Part shown: piece by piece, positions 1 through 5,476 of the stretch
Layout: every line of letters begins with the position of its first letter
How positions within the stretch are numbered: the stretch's first letter is position 1
Assembly (NCBI GenBank): GCA_041481445.1
Contig: JBGPBV010000211.1
Span: 1-9,661, forward strand
Source: AA29 sp041481445
Lineage (GTDB): Bacteria > Acidobacteriota > Vicinamibacteria > Fen-336
Reading direction: 5' to 3'
DNA length: 9,661 bases
Program-made: the position numbers and the translations under genes
The notes under the pieces: generated by a model
Seen by the model: the letters and a program-made list of their open reading frames with translations, nothing else
Database searches by the model: none
What the model was told of the DNA's origin: nothing

Positions 1-1
1 C

Positions 2-424
2 ATCGTCCGATGGTCGCCGAACCGGCGCTACTGCGCGGTGGCGGACCGGAAGCGGGACGCCGTCGTCGTCTATCGGGTCGAGGGCGAGCATCGGACCGAG
101 CTCTGGACGGTGACGCCCTGGCAGCGCTCCTTCGACATAACGGACGACGGGGATCACTTGATCGTCTGCTTCAGCGGCCTGAACCTCTTGCCGCTCGACT
201 ATCGGCCGGACTGGACGATGCTGCAGTTCTACGAGCACGGCCGGATGATCCGGAAATGGTCACTCCGTGAGCTGGTGCCTGACCTCGGAAAGCTGAAGAG
301 AACGGTCTCCCATTACGAATGGGGCCAGTGCGTTGGCCTCGACGCGAAGGGTCTGTACGAGGTTCGGACCGTCGACAGGGGCATTCTTCGATTCGAAGTC
401 CGGACGGGCCGCCTCGTCGAATGA
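2..424 (+). CDS. Unrecognised protein, 3' part only (possibly beta-propeller-like)
   Basis: The frame is open from the first bases of the window to the TGA at 422-424, so this is the C-terminal end (about 140 residues) of a gene that starts outside. A GTG at 38 could be read as a start, but it falls inside a continuous beta-strand-like stretch (SPNRRYCAVADRKRD) that looks like a propeller blade, so I treat the 5' end as missing. The visible part alternates short beta-strands and turns (VVVYRV, ELWTVTPW, HLIVCFSGLNLLP, MLQFYEHGRMIRKWSL, RTVSHYEWG, GILRFEVRTG). No catalytic motif or membrane segment is visible. The motif TVSHYEWG and the closing TG..V/F pattern resemble uncharacterised repeat-type proteins, but I cannot name a family with confidence. 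A GC-rich hairpin at 447-481 follows the stop and may end its transcript. Confidence 0.65.
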   Translation: MVRWSPNRRYCAVADRKRDAVVVYRVEGEHRTELWTVTPWQRSFDITDDGDHLIVCFSGLNLLPLDYRPDWTMLQFYEHGRMIRKWSLRELVPDLGKLKRTVSHYEWGQCVGLDAKGLYEVRTVDRGILRFEVRTGRLVE

Positions 425-446
425 GGAGGCCGTCGAGCCAGCGGTG

Positions 447-481
447 TCCCGCCCGGCGGTAGGAGTGCGGCGAGGGCGGGA
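447..481 (+). terminator. GC-rich hairpin, possible terminator
   Basis: A perfect 8-bp inverted repeat, TCCCGCCC (447-454) and GGGCGGGA (474-481), flanks a 19-nt loop. It starts 23 nt after the stop of the first gene and ends 47 nt before the carbonic anhydrase start. There is no T-run after the stem, so it is not a canonical intrinsic terminator. It could instead be a leader structure of the downstream cluster. It is the only clear structure in the 103-bp gap. Confidence 0.3.
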
Positions 482-512
482 ACGACGCACAATGAGGGGA
501 CCGCACGGACGG

Positions 513-520
513 AAGGAGGA
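513..520 (+). promoter_or_regulatory. Strong RBS deciding a TTG start for carbonic anhydrase
   Basis: AAGGAGGA lies 7-8 nt upstream of the TTG at 528. An in-frame ATG at 492 has no comparable Shine-Dalgarno sequence and would add 12 residues that beta-carbonic anhydrases of this type do not need. The RBS therefore favours TTG 528 as the translation start. Confidence 0.65.
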
Positions 521-527
521 ACGCCAC

Positions 528-1217
528 TTGACCATTGCCGCGCTCGAGGCCCTGGAGCGCCTCCTCGAAGGGAACCGTCGTTTCGTCTCGGGCACGCCCA
601 GCGTGGACGGGCTGTCCAGCCTGACCCGACGCGCGGAGCTGGTGGCCGGCCAGCAGCCGTTCGCGATCATCCTCGGCTGCTCCGATTCACGCGTGCCCGC
701 CGAGATCGTGTTCGACCAGGGCCTGGGAGACCTGTTCGTCATCCGTGTGGCCGGAAACGTCGTCGCTCCATCGCAGATCGGCAGCGTGGAGTTCGCCGCC
801 GATCGATTCGGCACACGGTTGGTCATGGTCCTGGGGCACTCCAAGTGCGGGGCGGTGACGGCCACCCTCGAGGAGCTCCGGCGGGCCGACCGCAGCCAAT
901 TGCGCAGCCTGCGCTCGATCGTGGATCGCATTCGACCCTCCGTGGAAGGCCTGCTGGCCACCGACCTCGGGAGGGATCTGGACGCCCTCGTGGATGAGGC
1001 CGTCCGCGCCAACGTGCGCGCCGCCGCCAACCAGCTGCGCCACGGCTCGGAGCTCATCGAGCGGCTGAGCGAGCAGGATGGCCTGCTGGTCGTCGGGGCG
1101 GAATACTCTCTCGAGACCGGCATGGTGGACGTCATCGATGGTCCGCGGGTGCCGGAGACGGAGGGGATGCGGCCCACGAGGTCGGTGACGACGAGCGGGC
1201 GGGGACCTCGCGCGTGA
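528..1217 (+). CDS. Beta-class carbonic anhydrase
   Basis: Zinc enzyme catalysing reversible hydration of CO2 to bicarbonate, probably cytoplasmic because no signal peptide is visible. From the TTG start the protein is 229 residues, the usual length for a bacterial beta-carbonic anhydrase. The hallmark zinc and catalytic residues are present: C51, D53 and R55 in GCSDSRV, and H104 and C107 in GHSKCGAV. The N-terminal helix ALERLLEGNRRFVSG and the strand LFVIRVAGNVV (69-79) are also typical. The start at TTG 528 is chosen for its strong RBS; ATG 492 is the alternative. It is followed after 17 nt by the ASCH-like gene and then the VOC gene on the same strand, so the three are likely co-transcribed. 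It may supply bicarbonate or assist pH balance; which role applies cannot be read here. Identity is secure, physiological role is not. Confidence 0.95.
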   Translation: MTIAALEALERLLEGNRRFVSGTPSVDGLSSLTRRAELVAGQQPFAIILGCSDSRVPAEIVFDQGLGDLFVIRVAGNVVAPSQIGSVEFAADRFGTRLVMVLGHSKCGAVTATLEELRRADRSQLRSLRSIVDRIRPSVEGLLATDLGRDLDALVDEAVRANVRAAANQLRHGSELIERLSEQDGLLVVGAEYSLETGMVDVIDGPRVPETEGMRPTRSVTTSGRGPRA

Positions 1218-1234
1218 CCGACGGTCGCTGAGAA

Positions 1235-1525
1235 ATGATCTTCACGAAGAGCCTGCGCGAGGGCGTCCGTCGCGGCGACATCACCTGCAGCGTGCGGATA
1301 TGGATGCGTCCCCACGTGAGGGTGGGCGGCCGGTACCGCATGGACGAAGGCCAGGTGGAGGTGGATGCGATCCTGCCGATCACCTTCGCGGACATCACTC
1401 CCGCGCTGGCCCGGGAATCGGGTTTCAAAGGGGTGGTCGACCTTCTCAAGGTCGCGAAGCACGGCCCGGGTGAGAACGTCTATCTCGTCCGGTTCCACTA
1501 CGTACCGCCACGGACCACGCGCTGA
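1235..1525 (+). CDS. Small ASCH-domain-like protein
   Basis: A 96-residue protein beginning MIFTKSLREGVRRGDITC, with a compact beta-rich body (RVGGRYRM, GQVEVDAILPITFADI) and ending in GENVYLVRFHYV. The layout of an early charged strand, a G.RY turn, a long V.V..I.PI strand and a final VYLVRFHYV strand resembles small ASCH (PUA-like fold) proteins, which are thought to bind nucleic acid. I recognise the family by overall pattern rather than by a catalytic motif, and the canonical GxKxxExR signature is not obvious. The ATG at 1235 has only a weak upstream purine stretch (GAGAA), so it may rely on coupling to the carbonic anhydrase gene 17 nt upstream. The stop at 1523-1525 is separated by one base from the ATG of the VOC gene. 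No signal peptide or membrane segment is seen. The substrate or RNA partner is unknown. Confidence 0.75.
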   Translation: MIFTKSLREGVRRGDITCSVRIWMRPHVRVGGRYRMDEGQVEVDAILPITFADITPALARESGFKGVVDLLKVAKHGPGENVYLVRFHYVPPRTTR

Positions 1526-1526
1526 G

Positions 1527-1973
1527 ATGGCCAAGGTGGTCGGAGTGGGCGGCGTGTTCTTCAAGTCCTCGCGGCCTCGCCGCCTGGCGAAGTGGTATGC
1601 GAAGCATCTCGGCATCGAGCTGGAGCTGAAGTCGGCGGCCAGCTTCCGGCCCGGCGCGATGCCGCGGGGAAGCTTCACGGTTTGGAGCGTGTTCCCGAGC
1701 ACGACCCGGTATTTCGGCCCGTCCCGGAAGCCGTTCATGATCAACTTCGTCGTGGACGACCTCGAAGGCGCGCTCGCGCAGGTCCGTCGAGGCCGGGGCC
1801 GGATCGTCGGCGGGATCCAGCAATATTCGTATGGCCGGTTCGGCTGGTTCCTCGACCCCGATGGGAACAAGGTCGAGCTCTGGCAACCCCCGACTCGAAG
1901 ACGTCGTCCGCGGCCCCGCCGCCGGGCGCCCGCCTTCAGAACGGGTAGTGCTGGCCGGCGTCCTCGATCGTGA
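1527..1973 (+). CDS. VOC (glyoxalase/bleomycin-resistance fold) family protein
   Basis: A single VOC module of paired beta-alpha-beta-beta-beta units. The first unit has GVGGVFFKSSRPRRLAKWY (residues 6-24) and HLGIELE; the second has MINFVVDDLEGALAQVR (71-87) and ends in GRFGWFLDPDGNKVELW (103-119). E117 sits at the usual last metal ligand. The usual first-strand His is replaced by Gly, so classical glyoxalase I metal binding is doubtful. VOC proteins include lyases, dioxygenases and resistance proteins; the reaction here cannot be assigned. The ATG at 1527 overlaps no gene and starts one base after the ASCH-like stop, implying translational coupling. The recognisable domain ends at about residue 121, yet the frame continues for 27 Arg/Pro-rich residues to a TGA at 1971-1973, overlapping the converging dehydrogenase gene by 38 bp. 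That tail is probably not part of the fold. Confidence 0.85.
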   Translation: MAKVVGVGGVFFKSSRPRRLAKWYAKHLGIELELKSAASFRPGAMPRGSFTVWSVFPSTTRYFGPSRKPFMINFVVDDLEGALAQVRRGRGRIVGGIQQYSYGRFGWFLDPDGNKVELWQPPTRRRRPRPRRRAPAFRTGSAGRRPRS

Positions 1974-3387
1974 TCCAGCGCAGCTCGGTGAACTCGTCGA
2001 TGGCGGCCTTGCCCCCGAAGCGGCCGTAGCCGCTGGCCTTGACCCCGCCGAAGGGCATCTGCGCCTCGTCGCTCACGGTGGGGCCGTTGATGTGGCACAT
2101 GCCGGACTCCAGGCGCCGCGCCACCTCCATGGCGCGTCCGATGTCGCGCCCGAACACGGCGGCGGCCAGGCCGTACTCGGTGTCGTTGGCGATGCGCACC
2201 GCCTCGTCCACGCCGCGGGCGCGCACCACGCACACCACCGGCCCGAACGACTCTTCCTTGTAGATGCGCATGGCCGGGGTCACCTTGTCGAGCACGGTCG
2301 CGTTCATGATCGTCCCGTCGCGCTTGCCGCCGGTGACGAGGGTGGCGCCCTTGTCCACCGCGTCCTTGATCAGGGCCTCGACGCGCTCGGCCGGCTCGCG
2401 GTCGATCAGGGAGCCGAGCACGACCTTGCCCGTGCGGGGATCGCCCGCGGGCAGGGCGGCCGCCCTGGCCCCGAACTTCCTCACGAACTCGTCGGCGACC
2501 TTCTCGTCCACCACCAGGCGCTCGGTGGACATGCAGATCTGGCCCTGGTGCATGAAGGACCCGAAGGCGGCGGCGTTGACGGCGTTGTCGAGGTCGGCGT
2601 CGTCGAGGATCACGAGCGGGGCCTTGCCGCCCAGCTCCAGCAGCACGGGCTTGAGCTGCCGCGCGGCCAGCTCGGCGATGATCCGGCCCACGCGAGTGGA
2701 GCCCGTGAAGTTGATGCGCTTCACCGCCGGGTGCGCGATCAGGGCCTCGACGATCTTCGCCGCATCCGCGGGGGCGTTGGTCACGACGTTGACCACGCCG
2801 GGAGGGAAGCCGGCCTCCCGCATGACGTCGCCGATCAGGCGATGGGTGGCCGGACAGAGCTCGGAGGCCTTGAGCACCACCGTGTTGCCGCAGGCCAGGG
2901 GCATGGCGATGGCGCGCACGCCCAGGATGATGGGCGCGTTCCAGGGTGCGATCCCCAGCACGACACCCACCGGCTGGCGCACCGACATCGCGAAGCAGCC
3001 GGGCTTGTCCGAAGGGATGACCTCGCCCGCGATCTGCGTGGTCATGCCCGCCGCCTCGCGCAGCATGTTGGCGGCGAGCATGCAGTTGAAGCCGCCCCAG
3101 GGCGCGATGCAGCCGGTCTCCCCCATCATCAGGCCGATGACGTCCTCGGTGCGCTTCTCGAGCAGGTCGGCCGCCTTGAGCAGCTTGGCGCGCCGCTCGC
3201 CGGGTCCGGTGGCGGACCAGGCGGGAAAGGCGGCCGCGGCGGCATCGGCGGCGGCCTTGGCGTCCTCGACTCCCGCCGCCGGCGCCCGGGTGACGACTTC
3301 GCCCGTCACCGGGTTGCGCCGCTCGAACGTGGCGCCGCTCCGGGCGGCGACGTCGGCGTTGTTGATCAGCATGGACAGGTCGGCCAT
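1936..3387 (-). CDS. NAD(P)+-dependent aldehyde dehydrogenase (salicylaldehyde/vanillin dehydrogenase type)
   Basis: Oxidises an aldehyde to the carboxylic acid with NAD(P)+, in the cytoplasm. The 483-residue protein has the full ALDH layout. A cofactor-binding region carries APWN (N150, oxyanion hole), VLKASELCP and FTGSTRVG (227-234). The catalytic base is E251 in LELGGKAP and the nucleophile is C285 in GQICMSTER. A late EESFGPVV motif and a C-terminal QMPFGGVKASGYGRFGG are also present. The C-terminal FTELRWITIE...HYPF pattern is shared with salicylaldehyde (NahF-like) and vanillin dehydrogenases, which suggests an aromatic aldehyde substrate; this is inference, and no aromatic catabolic genes lie in the window. 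The ATG at 3387 is chosen over a GTG at 3441 because the N-terminus then matches the family and a purine stretch (GGGGGAC) precedes it. The vWA gene lies 122 bp upstream on the same strand, and the 3' end overlaps the converging VOC frame. Confidence 0.93.
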   Translation of the reverse strand: MADLSMLINNADVAARSGATFERRNPVTGEVVTRAPAAGVEDAKAAADAAAAAFPAWSATGPGERRAKLLKAADLLEKRTEDVIGLMMGETGCIAPWGGFNCMLAANMLREAAGMTTQIAGEVIPSDKPGCFAMSVRQPVGVVLGIAPWNAPIILGVRAIAMPLACGNTVVLKASELCPATHRLIGDVMREAGFPPGVVNVVTNAPADAAKIVEALIAHPAVKRINFTGSTRVGRIIAELAARQLKPVLLELGGKAPLVILDDADLDNAVNAAAFGSFMHQGQICMSTERLVVDEKVADEFVRKFGARAAALPAGDPRTGKVVLGSLIDREPAERVEALIKDAVDKGATLVTGGKRDGTIMNATVLDKVTPAMRIYKEESFGPVVCVVRARGVDEAVRIANDTEYGLAAAVFGRDIGRAMEVARRLESGMCHINGPTVSDEAQMPFGGVKASGYGRFGGKAAIDEFTELRWITIEDAGQHYPF

Positions 3388-3415
3388 CGTGTCCCCCGCT
3401 GAGATGAAGGGCCCC

Positions 3416-3443
3416 AGTATGTCACGTGTCGCAGAGGACACGT
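3416..3443 (-). promoter_or_regulatory. Candidate promoter/operator of the aldehyde dehydrogenase
   Basis: On the minus strand an extended -10-like TGACATACT (hexamer at 3416-3421) lies 28 bp upstream of the ATG at 3387. Directly upstream of the hexamer is a perfect 7-bp inverted repeat, ACGTGTC (3424-3430) and GACACGT (3437-3443), with a 6-nt centre. The core hexamer CGTGTC recurs once more at 3388-3393, against the start codon. A weak -35-like GAGACG can be placed 19 bp upstream of the -10, which would put the palindrome inside the spacer. The palindrome is seen directly; its role as promoter and operator is inference. Confidence 0.35.
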
Positions 3444-3492
3444 CTCCCGGTAGGGCGACGGATCGGCCGGTAAACGAACGCGAATTCGGCTA

Positions 3493-3504
3493 GCTCACTT
3501 GAGC
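3493..3504 (-). repeat. Short inverted repeat just after the vWA stop
   Basis: GCTCA and TGAGC separated by two bases, 5 bp beyond the stop codon of the vWA gene. The stem is short and no T-run follows, so it is at most a weak transcript-end structure. An adjacent perfect palindrome CGAATTCG lies at 3481-3488. Neither is a convincing terminator. Confidence 0.2.
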
Positions 3505-3509
3505 AGCGG

Positions 3510-4613
3510 TCAGTGCACGCCCTGCTTCTTCGCCTGCTCCATCAGGGCGCTGACCACCTTCTCGTCGAACGAGTCCGTGGGCGCGCCCGCGGAGAGGATC
3601 TCCTCCCGCTGCTTGGTGAGTTCGCGGATCTTCGACTGGAGCTGCTCGCGCCGGGCCTTCTGGTCCTGGAGGTACTGGAGCGCCTCCTTCTCGGTCTTGC
3701 CCTTCAGCACGGGCGGCGCCGACGGCAGCGCCTTCACCTGCTCCGCCACCGGCAGGTCCACGAGGTCGTGCTCGGCCACCCGGTCCCGCGCGCCGTAGTA
3801 GCCCGCGGCCTCCACCGCCGCCGGCGCCGCCATGGCGCGGCGCTGCGCGAGCTTGGCCTCGGTGTCCTGGCGCTCGGCGGCCGTGCCTCCCGCCACCACC
3901 GTCGAGGCGAGCTCGGCGTTGAGCCGGGCCAGCTCGCCGTCCACGGCCGTGACCCGCACCGGCATCCCACCCTGCCCGTCGATGCGCGCGTACTGGCCGG
4001 CCCCCGCCGACGCGATCTCCTGCCACACCCGCGCGGTCCGGGGGTCGTCGCCGCACTGGATCGACTCCACCACGATGCCGCGCTGCCGGGCCTCGCCGAC
4101 GTGCCGGCGATAGTCGAAGCCGTCCTGGTAGTCGAGGTGCGGCGGGGCGTCGCCCACCAGGATGATCATGCGCAGGGCGGGGCCGGAGGACCAGGTCAGG
4201 CGGTGCACGGCGTCGTGCATGGCCGCGGAGACGTGCTCGGGGGTGTCGCCGCCGCCTTCCGCGCGGAAGGCGGAGAGATGGCCGAACACCTCGTCCATGT
4301 CGCCGGTGAAGTCGTAGGTGCGCGTCACGTAGGCATCGCCGAGGTCGCGATAGGCGACGAGGGCGATGCGGAGGTCGGGGCGCGGCCGGCCCTCGCCGAT
4401 GCGGCGCGCGATCGACCAGATGCGCCGCTTGGCGCCCTCGATGAGGCCGCCCATGCTGCCGGTGGTGTCGAGCACGAACGCGACCTCCACCCGCGGTCCG
4501 GCGGTCTGGGCGGCGGGCGCGGCCGGACGCGACACGGCGGGGACGGCGGTGGTCTTCACGGGGGACGGACCCCCGGGGGCGGCAAGGGCGAGCGCAAGCA
4601 GCACGACCGTCAT
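3510..4613 (-). CDS. Exported von Willebrand factor A (vWA) domain protein
   Basis: A 367-residue protein with one vWA domain, a metal-dependent protein-binding fold. The N-terminus MTVVLLALALAAPGG looks like a short signal segment without charged residues, followed by an Ala/Pro/Thr-rich linker (15-40). The vWA domain runs from about 41 to 240 with a complete MIDAS set: D49, T51 and S53 in DTTGSM (Thr in place of the first Ser), T124 in GGGDTPEH and D155 in ILVGDAPPH. The C-terminal part holds a charged, probably coiled-coil helix (about 308-345, EKEALQYLQDQKARREQLQS). No C-terminal membrane anchor is visible. The ATG at 4613 is chosen for its perfect RBS; an upstream in-frame start at 4679 would add an Arg-containing stretch. 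It is divergent from pxpA across 71 bp and precedes the aldehyde dehydrogenase by 122 bp. No MoxR ATPase or Mg-chelatase partner is present, so its ligand is unknown. Confidence 0.88.
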   Translation of the reverse strand: MTVVLLALALAAPGGPSPVKTTAVPAVSRPAAPAAQTAGPRVEVAFVLDTTGSMGGLIEGAKRRIWSIARRIGEGRPRPDLRIALVAYRDLGDAYVTRTYDFTGDMDEVFGHLSAFRAEGGGDTPEHVSAAMHDAVHRLTWSSGPALRMIILVGDAPPHLDYQDGFDYRRHVGEARQRGIVVESIQCGDDPRTARVWQEIASAGAGQYARIDGQGGMPVRVTAVDGELARLNAELASTVVAGGTAAERQDTEAKLAQRRAMAAPAAVEAAGYYGARDRVAEHDLVDLPVAEQVKALPSAPPVLKGKTEKEALQYLQDQKARREQLQSKIRELTKQREEILSAGAPTDSFDEKVVSALMEQAKKQGVH

Positions 4614-4617
4614 GACG

Positions 4618-4626
4618 TCACCTCCT
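4618..4626 (-). promoter_or_regulatory. Strong RBS deciding the vWA start
   Basis: Read on the minus strand this is AGGAGGTGA, a near-perfect match to the 16S anti-Shine-Dalgarno region, with the GGAGG core 7 nt from the ATG at 4613. It fixes the start of the vWA gene and makes the longer frame from 4679 unlikely. The rest of the 71-bp divergent gap to pxpA (4614-4684) shows no clear -35/-10 pair on either strand. Confidence 0.75.
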
Positions 4627-4684
4627 GGTCGCGATACGGGCGCGGCGGCGGTCCTATTCCTCGCCGTGCGCCCCCTCACTCCGG

Positions 4685-5476
4685 GTGATAGAGTCGCTCG
4701 CGGAACCGGCGGTGCCGCACATCGACCTCAACGCGGACGTGGGCGAGGGTTTCGGGTCCTGGACCATGGGAAGGGACGCGGACGTCCTGGCCTTCGTGAC
4801 CTCCGCCAACGTCGCCTGCGGGTTCCACGCCGGTGACCCCGAAGTGATGGATCGCACGGTCGCGCTGGCCGTGCGCGCGGGCGTCGCCGTCGGCGCCCAC
4901 CCCGGCCATCCAGACCTCCGCGGCTTCGGCCGCCGCGCCCTCCAGGCCTCGCCGGAGGAGATCGAGCGAGACGTCCTCTACCAGGTGGGCGCCTTGCAGG
5001 CCTTCGCCCGCGCCCACGGCACCCGCGTCGTGCACGTCAAGCCGCACGGCGCGCTCTACAACCAGGCGGCGGAGGACGAGCGGGTGGCGCGCGCGGTGGC
5101 GCGCGGAGTGGCCCGGGCCGGACGCGAGCTGATCCTGGTCGGCCTGGCCTCGACGGAGGTGATGCGGCAGGCCACGGAGGCGGAAGGGCTGCGCTTCGCG
5201 GCGGAGGCCTTCGCCGACCGCCGCTACACGCCCGCGGGCACCCTCCAGTCGCGGCGCGAGCCCGGCTCCGTGCTCAGCGACCCCGCCCTGGCCGCCGCCC
5301 AGGCCGTGCGCATCGCCACCGAGGGCCGCGTGACCGCCGTCGACGGCCGCGAGGTCGCCCTGCGCGCGGACACGCTGTGCCTCCACGGCGACAACCCGGC
5401 CGCGGTGGCCAACGCGGCGGCGGTGCGCCGCGCCCTGGAGTCCGCGGGCGTGACCGTCCAGCCGCTGGCGGTGTGA
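4685..5476 (+). CDS. pxpA: 5-oxoprolinase subunit A (LamB/YcsF family)
   Basis: Subunit A of the prokaryotic ATP-dependent 5-oxoprolinase, which with PxpB and PxpC opens 5-oxoproline (pyroglutamate) to glutamate in the cytoplasm. The 263-residue protein carries the family motifs in order: IDLNADVGEG (13-22), TSANVACGFHAGDP (39-52), GAHPGHPDLRGFGRR (70-84), HVKPHGALYN (117-126), EAFADRRYTPAGTL (174-187) and CLHGDN (232-237). The length is slightly above the E. coli protein because of about 11 extra N-terminal residues and an insert after VGEG. The GTG at 4685 lacks a good RBS; GTG 4712, immediately before PHIDLNAD, gives a more typical N-terminus of 254 residues and may be the true start. The stop overlaps the start of the pxpBC fusion by 4 nt (GTGA, 5473-5476), so the two are translationally coupled. 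Function is well supported; only the start is in doubt. Confidence 0.94.
   Translation: MIESLAEPAVPHIDLNADVGEGFGSWTMGRDADVLAFVTSANVACGFHAGDPEVMDRTVALAVRAGVAVGAHPGHPDLRGFGRRALQASPEEIERDVLYQVGALQAFARAHGTRVVHVKPHGALYNQAAEDERVARAVARGVARAGRELILVGLASTEVMRQATEAEGLRFAAEAFADRRYTPAGTLQSRREPGSVLSDPALAAAQAVRIATEGRVTAVDGREVALRADTLCLHGDNPAAVANAAAVRRALESAGVTVQPLAV

Noticed and set aside
260..2233. A 657-residue open frame on the minus strand over carbonic anhydrase, ASCH-like and VOC genes
   Set aside because: It is antisense to genes with clear motifs and its translation is low-complexity Arg/Ser/Pro-rich.
1831..3402. A 523-residue + strand frame opposite the aldehyde dehydrogenase
   Set aside because: It is the antisense shadow of a gene with an intact ALDH active site; its product is Gly/His/Ala-rich with no domain.
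3513..4688. A 391-residue + strand frame opposite the vWA gene
   Set aside because: It is the antisense shadow of the vWA gene, which has a perfect RBS and MIDAS motif; the His/Arg/Gly-rich product is typical of such shadows.
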